Assembly (NCBI RefSeq): GCF_000315625.1 | Contig: NW_005434637.1 | Coordinates: 1-64,000, forward strand | Reading direction: 5' to 3' | From: Guillardia theta CCMP2712 | Lineage: Eukaryota > Cryptophyceae > Pyrenomonadales > Geminigeraceae | DNA length: 64,000 nucleotides | Shown here: in pieces, positions 55,901 through 64,000 of the stretch | How positions within the stretch are numbered: position 1 is the stretch's first letter | Layout: every line of letters starts with the position of its first letter | Made by a program: the position numbers and the translations under genes | The notes under the pieces: model-generated | Seen by the model: only the letters and a program-made list of their open reading frames with translations | Database searches by the model: none | Told to the model about the DNA's origin: nothing

Positions 55901-58900
55901 GAGGGAAGGAGAGCGACTTGGCATGATGCGTCTGCTCCCACTGCCCAAACTCGATGGCGAGATTCGCATCCTCAGAAAGCAGGAGCAAGAACCAAACTCG
56001 TTGTGTGCACGGACGCGGATCTCAAACTCGCCGTCTTGGAGCGGAAACCCGTAGAGACAGCCACTCTCTTCGTCAATGAAGAGGCCAGGGGGCAACGCAG
56101 TCTCAGCTGAGAACCTTGGCAGCGGATAACCACAAGCATCTAGCCTTGCCATCGCTTGCACATGAGTCTTCGTCTTAACTGTTTCTGTTCCCAGCACTTG
56201 AAACGTTGGGTGCGGTTGCTCGTCGATTATGTCAACTGAGAGATCGCTGGTCAGAACCCCGTCCTCGGCGACCTTGACAGCTGTGTAACGGTATCCAAGG
56301 CACTTGACCGAGATTGATCCGTACATGCTGCTCTGAAACGATTCAAACCATCGCCAAACAACAAACGCTAGACCAGCAACCAGAGCAATGTTGAATGGTC
56401 CAAACAAGTAATATTCAGATACAGGATATAATCCGATGTAATCACATACAACGATGGCAGAAGGTATGATGGGTGTCAACAGGTATAGCAGGAAACGCAT
56501 GTGACCATTAGGAAGTTTCCCACCAGAAACGTCTGATAGCCGCGAAGAATACTCGATGATGTCGGTAGACGCATCCTTAATCTTCAAAGTTCGCTCGACG
56601 AGCTTTCGACGGCCGGAAGTTCCCTTCTTATGTGGAGGTCTAGTTGAATGCCGCACGTAAGAACCCAGCTGCGCCGGGGCTCGATTCACAAACTTATGAC
56701 CATGAGGGTGACGTGACATTCGACGGCATTCGAACTCATAGTAACATTGCATGCAGAGCATCGGAGAACATCTTCCCTTGCGAATGCAAGTCTCGCAGAT
56801 CATAAATTCAGTGCTTTGCTCCATACACCACGAACATTGTACATTGCCGGAGATGTCGCATTGCTTGAAGAGCTGTGCCTCGTTCATAAGGATGTACCCG
56901 TCGATATTCTCGTAAGTAAGATTGGAAGGCGAACGGGGAAGAGGATCGATGAACACTCTGACTGATGTCATAGCGATGCCAAGAGGATTGACAGCTGCGA
57001 TAAGAACTGTAACAAAGCTCTCTTCTTTCTTGCACAACTTACACGATGCTTGAAAGATCAGATCGCCGGTCTTTGCGTCGAGGGAAACGTACGGCAACGA
57101 CTGGGAACTTCTTCCAAGGAGGAAGATGGGAGCCGGATAGACATCTCCTTCACTTGACTCAACTTGCAAGACGATTGTTTCTGTCATCCCTTGAAATAGA
57201 AAGACGTTATTGCATCGAATCCCATTCCGCACGTAGCGGAAGCGACCTGGACGTGTTCCTGCTGTTGTTGGACTCAATACAGACAGGTCTATTCTTGACT
57301 CAGAGTGTTTGCGCCACTCACTTGCAGTCCAGCAGACTTGACATGATTTGTCTCCTGAGCAAACACAACACTGAAACTTCTCCATCTCTGCCATGATCAT
57401 GAAAAAACAGATGACGGCAATAAATGGCAAACCAATTAAGTTCAGACGAATTATCAGCACCAGGATTGCATCTGTTTTGTTCCAATAAGGCAGCGAGTGA
57501 TAATAGCCCAACGACATGATAAAGAGCATGACTAAAACGATTAAGATGATCAAAGGATACTGCATGTGCTTGGCAGTGTTGTCGGACAACAGAACTCTCC
57601 TCAAACCAAAAATTACAGACCTGCCTGAGAATTCAGACCACGGAACAAACGGTTTCACCTTGAAATTCCCTCCGTCATGCACTCGTTTGAAATATCGTCC
57701 GCAGACAAGACTCCATGGAAGATTATTCCTTTCACCACATGTCGAACATGCTGCTCGCTGTCCTGCATTTGAGCACTTCAACATCACAACATCCTTCACG
57801 CAAATGCTTTCCAAAGTCCCGTCGTGACGAACGTGTCGCTGAGTTCTCTCTACTATACGTTCCTTGTAACATGAAATGCAGAGTGACATTCCACAAGAAT
57901 TGCATCTCATCCTTCCACTCCCGTCAGGAATCATCCAAACAGAGGGAAACAGGCGCATCGAGATGAATAACAAAAGACCCACCATGAATGGCAGAGCAAA
58001 CACAATTCGAAGAAGGAGGCTTTCTTCTCTAACTCCACATCGCATTAAGTTCTGTTCACACACGGCCTCTCCACGTTCCATGGATTTTCTGCAAGAATTC
58101 AGCTTGTTACAAAGTGCCGATCGCCGTCCATTACAGTAAAACAATGAATATGAATGAGAAAACCCATCTTTGCACCTCAAAGAACAAGTTTTCATCTCGG
58201 CGTCTCCATACCCATGGACGACATTCGGTCCAAAATATTTATCGATGTCGGGACACCGGCGACAGAAAGAAGTAGTCGAGTAACACGTGAGATCTTCTTG
58301 TAGTTGTAGCACATCAGATGATGTGTAAGAGCACACGAAGGGTAGGGAGGTGTGATTGCAATCAGACGAGAAGTATGAGCCTGAATAAGGTCGCAAGGAA
58401 GTGCAACCCGGTTCTAAACCACTCAAGTCACTCAGAGTTGAGAGTGAAGACCCGTCAGACCAGCTCACTCGATTGGTTTCTGTCTGAGCCCCTTGGGCCT
58501 CAACGCGCAATCCAATCCAAACATCCTTCACGTCGCGAGCCAACTCATTTATGCGGGACACTTCACTGACATGCCGAATCGAGGCAAGATGCCCGCCCTG
58601 CCCGACGCAAAATGATTCAGCTTCCATCCAAGATCGTTGCGACAGGTGCAATGAGAACCTTCGGTAGACTTGTCTTGGAGCTTGTGGGGAAGCTGAAGGA
58701 TCAGCCAGGCAGACACTGCCTGCATCGTGTCGTAGATAGCATCTCCTAGCAGAGGGACTGAAACAAAATGCATCTCGATTGTTACTTCTCGCGGATGAAA
58801 GGCACATACTTACGAGGGATTTCTCGCCCAACTCAGTATCAAAATATTCAGTTTGCAGATCTATTGAGTTTGGCTGCAGACAACTGAAATTACGTTCAAT

Positions 58901-59752
58901 CTTTGGACTCAAATAACTTCCTTCTGGACACTTGCAGTAGTCAAGACCATCCTTTGTAGTTTTCCCGTCATTGCAGTACAGGCAAGCGCTACTGTACTTC
59001 ACGTAGAGAAGAGACGGTTGCGCGCTCTCTGAAGGTTGAGGCTCCCAAAACCTACTGACAACACGTTTGGAGAGGCAAGTTGTGCTGTACATGCATGTCC
59101 GTCTTAAGTTGACATCTGAAAACACACTGAAGCAGCGGCAGGTCTTTTCAGCATTGCATGTGTCCACACAATCTTGCAAATTTCCTCGGTAGGGAGTAGC
59201 AAATGCAGCAGCATTTTTGTCTAGAACTGTATGGTCCATAACTACATAACCAAACAATGTCGTAGTGTTTACATGACCTTCACACCTTCCTGTCTCGTCG
59301 ATGCTTATCAGCTCTTCGCACTTCTTAGAATCTCGTGTCGATTCGAACATCTTATTTGCGCACTGACACGACTTGGTACTGCTCTTCCTGCTCCACACAC
59401 CTGTGCTCACAAGCGAGACGTTTGCACACGCCCTGATGCACGTCTGCTGGATTGTGGGGATGGAGTTGTCGACTTCAACATCCATGGTCGGGTACCAGCA
59501 AGAGCTGTAGCTTGAAGGCCCGCAGGTGAGACAAGGATTGCAACCTCCCTTCACTTCGTCGAATCCAGGTAGGCACAACCATGTACATGTCAGGGAAAAC
59601 GACGAGTTTCCCTCCCAGAAAGCATTGGACGGAAGTTGTGAACAGTTTGTTTCACTCGCTGCAATGATGTAATGGCTCAGCGTCACGAGAATGCAGAAAA
59701 TGACAGGCTCCTTGTGATTAACCATCATGGTTTCACTAGCTACATCGCTCAC
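52985..59752 (-). CDS. Receptor-like protein kinase with C-type lectin ectodomain and C-terminal CHAT caspase-like protease
   Basis: One uninterrupted 2255-codon ORF. Residues ~11-34 form a signal peptide or anchor (FCILVTLSHYIIAA). Residues 35-370 are Cys-rich (EGF/PAN-like). Residues ~371-476 form a C-type lectin fold (WMEAESFCVGQGGHLASI, VWIGL, SWSDGS, CNHTSLPFVC). Transmembrane helices lie at about 578-600, 731-750, 761-789, 1085-1107 and 1114-1134. Cys-rich zinc-like patches lie between them (MRCNSCGMSLCISCY; CSWC...CETC). Putative-Ig (He_PIG-like) modules are near 886, 1209-1254, 1365-1386 and 1576-1609. The protein kinase spans about 1706-1965: IGRGGQGIVYLAQ, FAVKV (Lys1736), HRDLKPSN (1824-1831), DFG (1848-1850), SPEQ. 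The CHAT domain spans about 2010-2245: HLSGHG (His2101) and VVLNACQS (Cys2152) form the expected dyad. Membrane topology places kinase and protease in the cytosol. Predicted role: ligand-triggered proteolysis. Confidence 0.85.
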   Translation of the reverse strand: MSDVASETMMVNHKEPVIFCILVTLSHYIIAASETNCSQLPSNAFWEGNSSFSLTCTWLCLPGFDEVKGGCNPCLTCGPSSYSSCWYPTMDVEVDNSIPTIQQTCIRACANVSLVSTGVWSRKSSTKSCQCANKMFESTRDSKKCEELISIDETGRCEGHVNTTTLFGYVVMDHTVLDKNAAAFATPYRGNLQDCVDTCNAEKTCRCFSVFSDVNLRRTCMYSTTCLSKRVVSRFWEPQPSESAQPSLLYVKYSSACLYCNDGKTTKDGLDYCKCPEGSYLSPKIERNFSCLQPNSIDLQTEYFDTELGEKSLVSMCLSSARSNNRDAFCFSPSARRCYLRHDAGSVCLADPSASPQAPRQVYRRFSLHLSQRSWMEAESFCVGQGGHLASIRHVSEVSRINELARDVKDVWIGLRVEAQGAQTETNRVSWSDGSSLSTLSDLSGLEPGCTSLRPYSGSYFSSDCNHTSLPFVCSYTSSDVLQLQEDLTCYSTTSFCRRCPDIDKYFGPNVVHGYGDAEMKTCSLRCKDGFSHSYSLFYCNGRRSALCNKLNSCRKSMERGEAVCEQNLMRCGVREESLLLRIVFALPFMVGLLLFISMRLFPSVWMIPDGSGRMRCNSCGMSLCISCYKERIVERTQRHVRHDGTLESICVKDVVMLKCSNAGQRAACSTCGERNNLPWSLVCGRYFKRVHDGGNFKVKPFVPWSEFSGRSVIFGLRRVLLSDNTAKHMQYPLIILIVLVMLFIMSLGYYHSLPYWNKTDAILVLIIRLNLIGLPFIAVICFFMIMAEMEKFQCCVCSGDKSCQVCWTASEWRKHSESRIDLSVLSPTTAGTRPGRFRYVRNGIRCNNVFLFQGMTETIVLQVESSEGDVYPAPIFLLGRSSQSLPYVSLDAKTGDLIFQASCKLCKKEESFVTVLIAAVNPLGIAMTSVRVFIDPLPRSPSNLTYENIDGYILMNEAQLFKQCDISGNVQCSWCMEQSTEFMICETCIRKGRCSPMLCMQCYYEFECRRMSRHPHGHKFVNRAPAQLGSYVRHSTRPPHKKGTSGRRKLVERTLKIKDASTDIIEYSSRLSDVSGGKLPNGHMRFLLYLLTPIIPSAIVVCDYIGLYPVSEYYLFGPFNIALVAGLAFVVWRWFESFQSSMYGSISVKCLGYRYTAVKVAEDGVLTSDLSVDIIDEQPHPTFQVLGTETVKTKTHVQAMARLDACGYPLPRFSAETALPPGLFIDEESGCLYGFPLQDGEFEIRVRAHNEFGSCSCFLRMRISPSSLGSGSRRIMPSRSPSLPALMLREDVHHSARIQISQQTPGEGRKSNVRDVFRYMRLDLLESQVSVCNSATHLRTFVGQVQDGIATANLTGSFLVLSQLPGDLQLDASSGTIRGSLSPRAILTSLPAVCDAIFLHANGQQHIRTRLFLTVSELLGELALPFSSIKYAHIRGASYGKNMRLPDIPDILAVEPETFSIRFEDEVCIAPCLVACQAVMSSLRHELLISDQLVLTVAHCPASKCRPTLGRMRITSSGSEVQELDLEVSWGAAEEGWMRTTDISDLYLYATSMLPGWRVKPLSAMVDGKLELHKNPLPPGLSLSSQGVIYGIAELPHPTVMYEVVHVGDPADESKLICINVSSSTSTRRRAFVRTVCFVNSFLQSLACRLYVRRKLELLWIKSSAGSFQDLDLDEVLRYCSPPVKRLGGHLNQSRQEPTNVTIPGFDVLGLIGRGGQGIVYLAQAEGSQSKFAVKVCNRPDEREYQNLKTLQQLQHPNIVKMFDCLVEPFAIVMEFVEGQSLKEIMQTSEDGECRQLGEEMVQTIGGQMLEGLSLLHRMGIIHRDLKPSNIMCSFPHADVCRVVLIDFGSSKHQDYNETLTRTGQFVGTWQYFSPEQCRGDPQLDARVDVWSAGVVLYEMAAGRNPFYSHDVLELFTAVRRQPFQQIPGCGAAMNIFLKTALKKDPRDRFCDANEMQQVFADVFDDPHQAIWKLSCRTSTFDEAREVASARPLHEQLVSNKWGVLAFFVKRNINVSILTTKIENKLNEESNTDRKDMLTTLLRDELENIDPFEEANIMQDTTMNAMFDIRIYPQPTFENFVRYMGICSIRNIKIIHLSGHGDQTNGFWWLKEGTKTEFDYKKPLEVVDVIAVQAGGSRSKSSVECVVLNACQSESMGKQLVDRGVKHVICWKGKVHDETATSFSRFFYESLDDLQPGNKDMDYARIFDRACLRCLHKPMTSGPESRGNYSKTIDRIMLLTAGEHVLPRCCLVIS

Positions 59753-59879
59753 TCGAATTGGTAGTTATTCTTTCGAGCATCTCACGAAAAGACTGGGACA
59801 ACACAACTGTATGGATAGCAAGGAAGAAAACTTGCAGAAAGGCAGGATCGAAGGGAGAGCTAAGGTTAAGTAAGGGAAG

Positions 59880-60003
59880 AGGGAGAAGAAGAAGAAGAAT
59901 GGGGGCAGGAGGAGGAGGGGGAGGAGGAGGAGGAGGAGAAGGAGGAGGAGGAGGAGGAGGAGGAGGAGGAGGAGGAGGAGGAGGAGGAGGAGGAGGAGGA
60001 GGA
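59880..60003. repeat. (GGA)n / (GAA)n microsatellite left of the gap
   Basis: Purine-rich trinucleotide repeat on the plus strand running into the run of N bases. Open frames here are artefacts. Confidence 0.95.
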
Positions 60004-60103
60004 NNNNNNNNNNNNNNNNNNNNNNNNNNNNNNNNNNNNNNNNNNNNNNNNNNNNNNNNNNNNNNNNNNNNNNNNNNNNNNNNNNNNNNNNNNNNNNNNN
60101 NNN
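60004..60103. other. Assembly gap (100 N)
   Basis: Exactly 100 N bases, a conventional placeholder for unknown length, between a purine repeat and a pyrimidine repeat. Confidence 1.
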
Positions 60104-60114
60104 TATCGCTCTGC

Positions 60115-60122
60115 TGCTCTTC

Positions 60123-60199
<77 letters not shown>

Positions 60200-60290
60200 T
60201 CCTGCTCCTGCTCCTCCTCATCCTGCTCCTGCTCCTTCTCCTCTCCCTGTTCCACCTCTGCTCTCATCTCTATCCTCCTCCAAATCTACA
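60115..60290. repeat. (CTCCTG)n microsatellite right of the gap
   Basis: Near-perfect CTCCTG hexamer repeat, the same motif family as at 10880-11040. The composition strand flips across the gap, from G/A to C/T. Confidence 0.95.
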
Positions 60291-60574
60291 TGACAATATT
60301 CTGCTCCACACCCCATCTCTCTTCCATCCCCTAACTTCTCCAACTCCCTACTCGATCTCACAGCAAGCACGCACACTCTCCAGCTTGTTGTTTGCACAGC
60401 CCTCAAAGTTGTTGTCGGGCAATCTTTATACTATCCTCACTGAAGGCTTGTTACACCAGTGTGCAGTCTATTGACCACTCACCTTTTAACTGTATCAGTC
60501 GCCGCTGTCCTAAAGGTGAAGCATTTCGGCTTTGTGTTTAGACTTCTCTCACTCTCTACCACTTACCTTCTTAA

Positions 60575-61373
60575 CGCAGCTTATCTCCGACTGAGAGGTG
60601 GCACTGATGGGGTTTCTGGATTCGAGCCCAACCCCTCACCTTCGATACCGTGAGCCCGTCAAGTTTTGAGTGGGAACGATGTTTGATCAGCGGCTTTGAT
60701 TGATGGCAGATCGTACACTTCTCCTGCGTCTCAGCAAGTTGATTGGGACACGCCGTCAGGTATCGTGTGCCCTTGAGGCAAGCACACTGATCTCAAAACA
60801 GCGCAATCCTACAACATCCCACCAGCACCAGTTGCAGAGATGGATCCTCCTCCTGCTTTCAGGTCTTTATACATGTAGATGAGGCTGGCACATATCTGTT
60901 TCCTTTTCTCGTCCCCTTCAAACTCTGTCTGACTGGCACCTACAATCGCAGCAGTCCACCCAAAGCACCCGTTCCGAGTTTCTCCCCTCCTGTGGCAGCT
61001 CCTTCCTTCTCAGCCCCTCCAGCTCCTGCCCCAGCTCCTACTCAATCATCAGGTCTGTCTTTCTGTGAGCATCAGGCAGTCTTCTGCTCATCTTCTTCTT
61101 GCCAAAGTGTCTTGGGATGAGACGTCGGTGAGCGGATTCCGTCGCTTCATAGATGTAAGCATTTGCATGAATACCCTACTTGATGATGTTGGCGTTGAGT
61201 ATGGCATCCTTGACAAGCATTGTTGCTGCCTTGTAACCATTGGGTGTCAGATGTTTGGCTGGCAAAACATCAGCCCCTTTCTGTACTTTGCCATGGGCGC
61301 CTTCTGGGCTTCCATTATGGCGATTTGGCACAACACAAGTAAGATGCTGATGTTTCATGACCTTGCCTGCTAG
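60575..61373 (+). CDS. Proline-rich protein, multi-exon (partial model)
   Basis: Four exons join in frame through clean GT-AG introns. The first holds YLRLRGGTDGVSGFEP, starting after an acceptor at about 60580. The next is SYTSPASQQVDWDTPS, then QSYNIPPAPVAEMDPPPAF, then KAPVPSFSPPVAAPSFSAPP, reaching APAPAPTQSS at about 61051. Phases match at every junction, which is strong support for coding. Beyond 61051 the continuation is unclear; a frame to 61373 includes a hydrophobic stretch, NISPFLYFAMGAFWASIMAI. The 5' end is not resolved and may lie near the hexamer repeat. No domain is recognised. The RLRGG peptide resembles the ubiquitin C-terminus, but there is no ubiquitin fold before it. Confidence 0.5.
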
Positions 61374-61547
61374 TGACTCGTGAACAGCTCCAGATGAAGA
61401 TCTTGATATGAAAGCTGTCTGATCAAACCTTTGATTGATGAGAACCGTGGAGCATGTGAAGGGATCATATGCTTGTGTGGTGTTGCATTTCAGATCATCT
61501 CTTTGCTGAGCTATGCTGATGCTCCGTGTCAACGGCTTTTTGGACAT
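61176..61547 (-). CDS. Possible small protein opposite the proline-rich gene
   Basis: A 123-codon minus-strand ORF starting MSKKPLTRSISIAQQRDD, with a protein-like C-terminal half (VPNRHNGSPEGAHGKVQKGA). It overlaps the uncertain 3' part of the plus-strand gene; only one is likely to be real. No family is recognised. Confidence 0.25.
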   Translation of the reverse strand: MSKKPLTRSISIAQQRDDLKCNTTQAYDPFTCSTVLINQRFDQTAFISRSSSGAVHESLAGKVMKHQHLTCVVPNRHNGSPEGAHGKVQKGADVLPAKHLTPNGYKAATMLVKDAILNANIIK

Positions 61548-61856
61548 TTCAAAGAATCAAACCTCAAGCTGGTGTAACGTTCATGGTTACGTAGTTGACA
61601 CAGATTGAGACTTGATATATTCAAAATACACTCATATGTTCATCTTGTGTCGACATGCTTTGAAGGTTTTCCCTGCTCACTGTGACGATGAGAGGGAGAT
61701 AGATTGATTGGACAAGGATCGACTTGGAACAAGGTTTCTCATGGATCCCACCTGCTTCAAGTCAGCTTCATGCATGAAAGGAAGAAGAAGTTACCCCTCT
61801 CATCTTGAACAAGAGCCTCCATGTAGGCAGCGCTTTCTTGTATGACTCTTTCTCTC
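61548..61856. other. Intergenic
   Basis: No supported gene, likely the 3' flank of the potassium channel gene. Confidence 0.4.
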
Positions 61857-63929
61857 TCAAATGTCGTGCCTCCTGCTCCACCGGTTCAAGTCGGCCAAAA
61901 TTTTCAGAAGGAAAGGGTAAAGGTCAAGAAAGTAGAAAGGGGGCCAAGGAGTGAAGCACTGAATCTTGAAAGGAACCTCAATCTTCTGCTTCTCCATATG
62001 CTCGGCGTACTTTTCCTGTTTGCAGCACATCAGCTTCAGAGCTACTTGGGTCAAAGAAGCACTGACTTGAAATGTCGAGCTGATCACAGAGATCGGCAAA
62101 GCAACCATAACAACCCCAGCAACGCACGCCATGCTGAGAGGAAGAGTTAGCAATACATGGAGTTTGTTGCAAACTATCTTCACCTCCCAAACAATCTTCC
62201 AGTGTCAGTGACAGGAGTCATGTCCCCGTAACCGATAGTGCAGAGGGTTATGACAGCCCACCACATACTGCAGGCGAGATGAGCTTCAAAAGTATCCCCT
62301 CCTCTCCCTATAGCTCACCTGTGAGGGATCGACAGAAATGGCTCTCCGTATGGATTCGCAGCATTGTCCTCTGCGAGAATGTTTCATGCATAGAAGGCAA
62401 AACTAAGGGATGTACCAGCATAAAAAACAATTGCTGCAAACAAGATGACCAATATGATGAAGCAAAAAAGGGCCTTTCGAAGCACATCCTCAGTTTCATG
62501 AACACGACAGATCCAAGCATTGGACCTGGCTAAGTTCATTCCTTGCTGCAATGGCTGTCTTGCCGAGAACCTGATGATAGGAATCAAAGATGTGCAAACA
62601 TAGAAAGTTTTTGAGGATTACTTGAAGCCCGTCTGAGTGCCTTGCAAGCTTGAAGACTCGGAGAATCCTCAGCACTGCATCGATCCAGTATCAGGCGGAC
62701 AACTGTGAGAGTTTGCATGCAAAACCTTTCAAGACCTTTGATGCTTCTGCTGCTGGGAAAATCAAGGTGATCCAGGTTGGAAGGATGGACAAGAGATCGA
62801 TTATGTTCAGTGGGCGAAACACGAACTTCCTCTTGTTCTGGTTCACTAAGAGCCGTGAGAGATACTCAAAAGTGAAGGCTGAGACGAAACCGACGTCCAC
62901 AAACTCGAAGGTTGACTGCAGCTGGTCGTTCTTTGCCAACTGCGGAAGAGTCTCGACGCACAAGACCACCACAGACGCCACGACCAGGATCAAGGACGTC
63001 ATCGAGATGAACCAGGCAAGAGTGCTCGACTTGGGCTCTTCCAGCAACGCATACAAAGTTGCCCGGAACCCAGCAGAAGGTCTTCCATCTTCCTCGCTGT
63101 TGAAAGATTGTCGGTACAGGGCCAAGAATCCATCCAAACCCGGGATGGGCGGATCTGCCTCGTGCATCTTGAAGTACAAGAGCTCATTCTGCCAGACTTC
63201 TGAAGCAATGTGAGGAGGTTTGACTGGAATGAAACCATCGCGGTAGGAGTTGACGATCTCGACAGCAGCAAACGGATGCCGATCAAGAAATATGAAACCT
63301 TTGCGGAATAGATCGTGATTGGGATTCCTGATCATATCTGAAAGCAATGTTCCCGGATAGCGACGCAGGTACTTCTCATACGTTATGCATACCATCCCCC
63401 CGCTGTTGATGCAAATCTTCCTCCCTAATCCTCCGTTCGCCATCATCTTTCGCGCCACCTCCGAGATCATAGTATCCCAATTCTCTTTCGCTCGAAGTTC
63501 CTTTTGAAGTTGCGCGTGGGCCGCAGGATCAGATTCAGCTGCCTGGTCTGTTCGCATTCCACGATGCCTTTCAGCTCTGTGGGCTGAATGGCTATCGACA
63601 TGTTCATAATGACTCATCGGCGCTCCCCACACCAGCGTCTTCTCATAAGAAGAGGTGGTCGAGCAACTTGCCTCACTCGCTCCGTGACTTGACATGCGAG
63701 CGAAAGACTCAACGTCACTGACGTGCACATCTTTTGCTGAAAGGGAGATGGCCTGCGGGAATCCCATGCTGTTTGGATCCTCCGTCGAATCTATCGCGGG
63801 GACTGTTGGCAAAAAGCGCCGGAGGGAGCCGCTTGATTGCCATCCATGGTCGATCAGCTGCTGGAATGTTTCATTCTTCGGTGCTCCTGCTCCCTCAGGA
63901 GGATCACTCGATTCTCTTTGGTCTGTCAT
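61857..63929 (-). CDS. Voltage-gated potassium channel (Kv type, T1 domain), multi-exon
   Basis: The first exon (63929-62691) has a long polar N-terminus. A T1/BTB tetramerisation domain spans about residues 172-250 ([41 protein letters not shown]). S1 is [21 protein letters not shown]2 lies at ~341-361 and S3 is [17 protein letters not shown]. The S4 exon joins as [18 protein letters not shown], with four spaced basic residues. S5 is [18 protein letters not shown]. The pore exon gives [19 protein letters not shown], with the potassium filter TIGYGD. S6 is [18 protein letters not shown] 51-nt intron, in frame, probably follows S6 (about 62018-62068), giving [17 protein letters not shown]. Plasma-membrane potassium conduction is expected. 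The exact C-terminus is unsure. Confidence 0.85.
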
Positions 63930-64000
63930 TTCTCCCTTGCTATTCGCTCTGCGACGAGCGTCAGCTTCAAAATAACGTGAATAGAAACCAAGTCAGATCG

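Noticed and set aside
59736-60474. ORFs spanning the N gap (161, 238 and 133 codons)
   Set aside because: They run through unknown bases and simple repeats, so the reading frame has no meaning.

Overview
This is nuclear DNA from an intron-bearing unicellular eukaryote. It carries short GT-AG introns (about 45-60 nt where both ends can be placed), plant-type telomeric repeats (CCCTAAA/TTTAGGG), many minisatellites, a eukaryotic tRNA-Asp with internal A and B boxes, and multidomain protist-style proteins (kinase-CHAT receptor, HECT ligase, FYVE-ankyrin, Kv channel). A cryptophyte such as Guillardia theta would fit, but that is an impression from composition and gene style, not a demonstrated assignment. 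Left-end coordinates look subtelomeric, because the C-rich telomere strand reads 5'->3' from the left edge.

Layout. 1-5611: a telomere-bounded head-to-tail tandem of two ~2.7 kb units. Each encodes a near-identical 724-residue orphan protein on the minus strand, with a (TAA)n tail on one side and 19-bp hairpin repeats on the other. 5612-6110: a caspase-like gene fragment cut off at the telomeric repeat. 7514-9118: phytanoyl-CoA dioxygenase family gene. 9433-10391: minus-strand hypothetical. 11193-12251: NAA80-like actin N-acetyltransferase with an N-terminal polyproline tract. 13265-14104: 21 copies of a 40-bp minisatellite. 14424-17690 (minus): USP37-like deubiquitinase with two ubiquitin-interacting motifs. 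17700-21750: gene-poor, with GC-rich islands, a 16-bp minisatellite and tRNA-Asp(GTC). 21749-30282: large HECT E3 ligase (ankyrin, SPRY, thioredoxin-like insert, HECT). 30546-34040 (minus): glutamine-rich protein. 34193-34551: 179-bp promoter-region duplication. 34896-37499: GT23 fucosyltransferase. 37589-40226 (minus): bacterial-type release factor RF3, probably organellar. 40937-42082 (minus): FYVE-ankyrin protein. 43068-43630: small single-pass membrane protein. 43942-48259 (minus): long leucine-rich-repeat protein. 48588-50149: multi-pass membrane protein with coiled coil and tail anchor. 50172-51706 (minus): ankyrin protein. 51890-52590: a third minisatellite array. 52985-59752 (minus): a 2255-residue membrane receptor carrying a C-type lectin domain, putative-Ig domains, a protein kinase and a C-terminal CHAT caspase-like protease. 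59880-60290: simple repeats with a 100-N gap. 60575-61373: proline-rich gene. 61857-63929 (minus): Kv-type potassium channel.

Genes are close together and often convergent (22-90 bp between stop codons in two cases), so the gene-rich part is compact. There is no operon logic. Functional themes are ubiquitin handling (USP, HECT), membrane and lipid signalling (FYVE, Kv, receptor kinase) and actin/N-terminal acetylation. The two most unusual objects are the kinase-CHAT receptor and the telomere-embedded tandem element.
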